Positions 61,822-64,000 of a stretch of DNA of 64,000 nucleotides are shown piece by piece. The notes under the pieces were generated by a model, which was given only the letters and a program-made list of their open reading frames with translations, made no database searches and was not told the DNA's origin. Numbering within the stretch: position 1 is the first letter of the stretch; every line of letters starts with the position of its first letter. This DNA is from Xanthomonas hyacinthi (lineage in GTDB: Bacteria; Pseudomonadota; Gammaproteobacteria; Xanthomonadales; Xanthomonadaceae), in NCBI RefSeq assembly GCF_009769165.1, contig NZ_CP043476.1, forward strand, positions 3,789,001 to 3,853,000, read 5' to 3'. The position numbers and the translations under genes are program-made.

Positions 61822-62739
61822 TTGCAACGTTCGTGGTGGCGTGTCGTCATGGTGTGGCTGGCGCTGGCGATCTGCTGGCCTGCGGCTGTGCACGCGCGTC
61901 CGTCGGTGCTGGTGCTGGGCCGCATCAGCGACAATCCCAAGGCCCACTACGAGCAACTGAAACCGTTGCTGGACTACGTGGTGCCGCGCATGCGCAGCGT
62001 CGGCATCACCTCCGGGCAGATCCTGATGGCCCGCGACAGCCAGCAGATGAGCAGCTACCTGCGCCGCGGCCGCGTCGACTGGGTCACCGAGACCGCGGCC
62101 ACCGCGATGGCGCTGCAGCAGCGCGGCGGGGTGCGGCCGCTGCTGCTGACCGAGCGTGGCGGGGTGCGCGAGTACCACAGCGTGTTCTTCGTGCGCCGCG
62201 ACGGGCCGCTGCACACCCTGCGCGACCTGCAGGGCCGCACCCTGGCGCTGCAGAGCACCTTGTCCACCAGCGCCTATCTGGTGCCGATGATGGCCTTGTT
62301 CGAGCACGACCTGCACCCGGAGATCCTGCTCTCGCCGAAGGACCAGGCGTCGGCGAACACGGTCGGCTACGTGTTCGCGCGCTCGGAACTCAACATCGCC
62401 TCCTTCGTGCACAAGCGCCTGGTGGACTGCGGCGCGTTGAGCAATCTGGACTGGGACGACGACCGCCGCGTGCCGCCGGCGTTCCGCCGCGATTTCCGGG
62501 TGATCTACCGCGCCGAGCCGTTCCCGCGCGCGGTGGAGATGGTGCGCAGCGACCTGGCGCCGCCGGTGCAGGCGCGCCTGCGCGAGGTGTTGCTGGAGGC
62601 CGCCGGCGACCCGCAGGGCCGCGCAGCGCTGCGCAGGTTCTTCGGCACCTCCGGCTTCTATCCGGTGGACCCGGCCTCGCAGAAGCGGCTGGACCAGCTG
62701 CGTGCCGGGGTGGCGCGGGTCAAGCTGGAAGTGGAATGA
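61822..62739 (+). CDS. PhnD-like periplasmic binding protein
   Basis: A 305-residue protein with a signal peptide (VVMVWLALAICWPAAVHA) and the phosphate/phosphonate-binding fold: LVLGRISDNPKAHYEQLKPLLDYVVPRM, DWVTETAATAMALQQRGGVRPLLL, the strand FFVRRDGPLHTLRDLQGRTLALQST and SANTVGYVFARSELNIASF. TTG 61822 (GGGGAA upstream) is taken as start, with ATG 61849 as an alternative. No phosphonate transport or degradation genes adjoin it. Its stop overlaps the diguanylate cyclase gene (ATGA), suggesting it is a ligand sensor for that enzyme rather than a transport protein (inference). Confidence 0.86.
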   Translation: MQRSWWRVVMVWLALAICWPAAVHARPSVLVLGRISDNPKAHYEQLKPLLDYVVPRMRSVGITSGQILMARDSQQMSSYLRRGRVDWVTETAATAMALQQRGGVRPLLLTERGGVREYHSVFFVRRDGPLHTLRDLQGRTLALQSTLSTSAYLVPMMALFEHDLHPEILLSPKDQASANTVGYVFARSELNIASFVHKRLVDCGALSNLDWDDDRRVPPAFRRDFRVIYRAEPFPRAVEMVRSDLAPPVQARLREVLLEAAGDPQGRAALRRFFGTSGFYPVDPASQKRLDQLRAGVARVKLEVE

Positions 62740-64000
62740 AGACGCTGCGCTTCGGATTGCAGGCCAGGTTCCTGCTGGCGATGGGCGTTGCCGCGTTGCT
62801 GATCATGGCGATCCTGGCGCTGCTGCTGGAGCGCCAGGCGGCGATGCAGAACGAGGTGCGCACGCTCAGCGGCAACGTGATCCATGGCCTGTTCGACCGC
62901 AGCATGCGCACCCGCGGCGAAACCCTGGCACGGCAGCTGTCCGATTCGCTGGCCAATCCGGTGTACTACTCGGACCTGGACGCGATCGGCAGCCAGGTGC
63001 GCGCGGCGCTGGGCTACGTGGCGGTGGCCTACGTGCTGGTGTACGACGCCGACGGGCGCCTGATCCACGACGGCAGCGACGAGTTGCCCGGCTACGGCCA
63101 GCGCATGCGCGGCCCGATGGCCGATGCGGCGATCAAGGCCAACGGCCTGCTGGCGCAGGAGTCCGACGAGATCCTGGACGTGTCGATGCCGATCATGATC
63201 GGCGACCAGCGCGTGGGCGGGGTGCGCGTGGGCATGTCCTGGACGCGGGCGCTGGTCTACGAGCGCAAGGCCGGCGAGAACCTGGACGAACGCCTGGACG
63301 CGCTGGGCAAGCGCCACCTGGGCTGGTTGGCGCTGCTGCTGGCCGCGCTGGGGCTGACCGCGGTGATGGTGGCGATCTACGTGCAGCGCACGCTGGTGGC
63401 GCCGGTGCGCTGGCTGGCCGCGGCCGCGCGCCAGATCGAGGCCGGCGACTACGTGGTGGAGCGCCGCGACAGCGGCCGCCACGACGAGGTCAGCGAGCTG
63501 CTGCGCGCGTTCGGGCGCATGAGCGAGGCGATCGCGCGCCACGACCGCGACGTGCGCCACATGGCCTATACCGATGCCTTGACCGGGCTGACCAACCGGC
63601 TCGCGTTCCGCGAAGCGCTGGACCACCGCATGCTGTCCGCACGCGCCTCGCAGCGGCGCCTGGCGCTGCTGTTCGCCGACATCGACGACTTCAAGCGGAT
63701 CAACGACACCCTCGGCCACGAGGCCGGCGACGAGGCGCTGCTGCAGTTCGCGCGGCGCATCCAGCTGGCAGTGGATCAGCTGGGCGGGCACGACGCGCTG
63801 CTGGCGCGCTTCGGCGGCGACGAATTCGTGATCCTGGTCGAGGACGAGCACGCGCTGCAGGTCGCCACTGGCCTGGCCGAGCGCCTGGTGCAGGAACTGC
63901 GCGAGCCGCTGCGGATCCAGGACCGCGAGGTGTTCATGGGCACCTCGATCGGCATCACCGTGTATCCCGGCGATGCCGAAGACGCCTCGGCGCTGCTGAA
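62736..64000 (+). CDS. membrane diguanylate cyclase, cut by right edge
   Basis: At least 421 residues; the end lies outside. An N-terminal helix (FLLAMGVAALLIMAILALLLE), a periplasmic domain of about 150 residues with a double PAS/Cache look (NPVYYSDLDAIGSQVRAALGYVAVAYVLVYDADGRLIHDG), a second helix (LGWLALLLAALGLTAVMVAIYV), a HAMP linker (VRWLAAAARQIEAGDYVVERRDSGRHDEVSELLRAF) and a GGDEF domain with YTDALTGLTNRLAF, FADIDDFKRINDTLGHEAGD and the active loop RFGGDEF at about residue 359. No RxxD I-site is seen. An EAL domain may follow beyond the edge. ATG overlaps the PhnD-like stop. Confidence 0.9.
   Translation, partial: MKTLRFGLQARFLLAMGVAALLIMAILALLLERQAAMQNEVRTLSGNVIHGLFDRSMRTRGETLARQLSDSLANPVYYSDLDAIGSQVRAALGYVAVAYVLVYDADGRLIHDGSDELPGYGQRMRGPMADAAIKANGLLAQESDEILDVSMPIMIGDQRVGGVRVGMSWTRALVYERKAGENLDERLDALGKRHLGWLALLLAALGLTAVMVAIYVQRTLVAPVRWLAAAARQIEAGDYVVERRDSGRHDEVSELLRAFGRMSEAIARHDRDVRHMAYTDALTGLTNRLAFREALDHRMLSARASQRRLALLFADIDDFKRINDTLGHEAGDEALLQFARRIQLAVDQLGGHDALLARFGGDEFVILVEDEHALQVATGLAERLVQELREPLRIQDREVFMGTSIGITVYPGDAEDASALL

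Overview
The window is GC-rich (about two-thirds G+C), densely coded chromosomal DNA from a gammaproteobacterium of the Xanthomonadaceae, most likely a Xanthomonas. Supporting signs are the tmRNA with tag ANDDNYALAA, the queA-tgt-yajC-secD-secF block next to divergent suhB/trmJ, a class I fumarase, an RND pump locus laid out like Stenotrophomonas smeU1-V-W-U2-X, and several small palindromic intergenic repeat families. There is no insertion sequence, integrase, prophage, CRISPR array, rRNA or tRNA gene. Gene identities are from reading the translations; nothing was searched against a database.

Layout. 1-12.6 kb: peptide and envelope metabolism (M14 carboxypeptidase cut by the left edge, POT transporter, rhomboid protease, DUF3298 lipoprotein, cyclopropane fatty acid synthase behind an odd palindromic leader, MarR regulator, Dcp-type M3 peptidase, secreted amidohydrolase, glutathione peroxidase). 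12.7-24 kb: ferredoxin-NADP reductase with a Fur-like operator, ABC exporter, arginine-deiminase-fold hydrolase, a truncated carboxymuconolactone decarboxylase remnant, fumarase, GST, outer-membrane phospholipase A, DUF456 protein, cold-shock protein, glycine-zipper lipoprotein, small cytochrome c, TcdA. 24-30.4 kb: TatD nuclease, glycine-zipper protein, glutaryl-CoA dehydrogenase, GNAT, FMN reductase, DnaB.

30.5-35.1 kb: a four-gene signalling operon of FIST sensor (NosP type), soluble histidine kinase, REC-HDOD protein and REC plus degenerate HD-GYP protein, joined by stop/start overlaps or a 3-nt gap. 35-39 kb: photolyase, a wax ester synthase/DGAT-like acyltransferase and an OmpA-family lipoprotein. 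39-48 kb: LysR regulator divergent from an efflux operon (small ORF, atypical SDR, adaptor, RND pump, second SDR, outer-membrane factor). 48-51 kb: membrane diguanylate cyclase, a gene-poor stretch, and ssrA (tmRNA) with promoter and terminator.

51-53.8 kb: the most unusual gene, a 918-residue predicted cytoplasmic protein joining a histone-H1-like basic tail, an alpha/beta-hydrolase domain and a complete subtilisin-type protease. 53.9-61.6 kb: secF, secD, yajC, tgt, queA, suhB and divergent trmJ. 61.8 kb to the right edge: a PhnD-like periplasmic binding protein overlapping a membrane diguanylate cyclase cut by the window end. Noncoding DNA is repeat-rich: palindromic elements near 15.8, 24.1 and 48.1 kb, and intergenic elements bounded by inverted GGGANTC-type arrays near 17, 53.8, 58.7, 59.8 and 61.7 kb.
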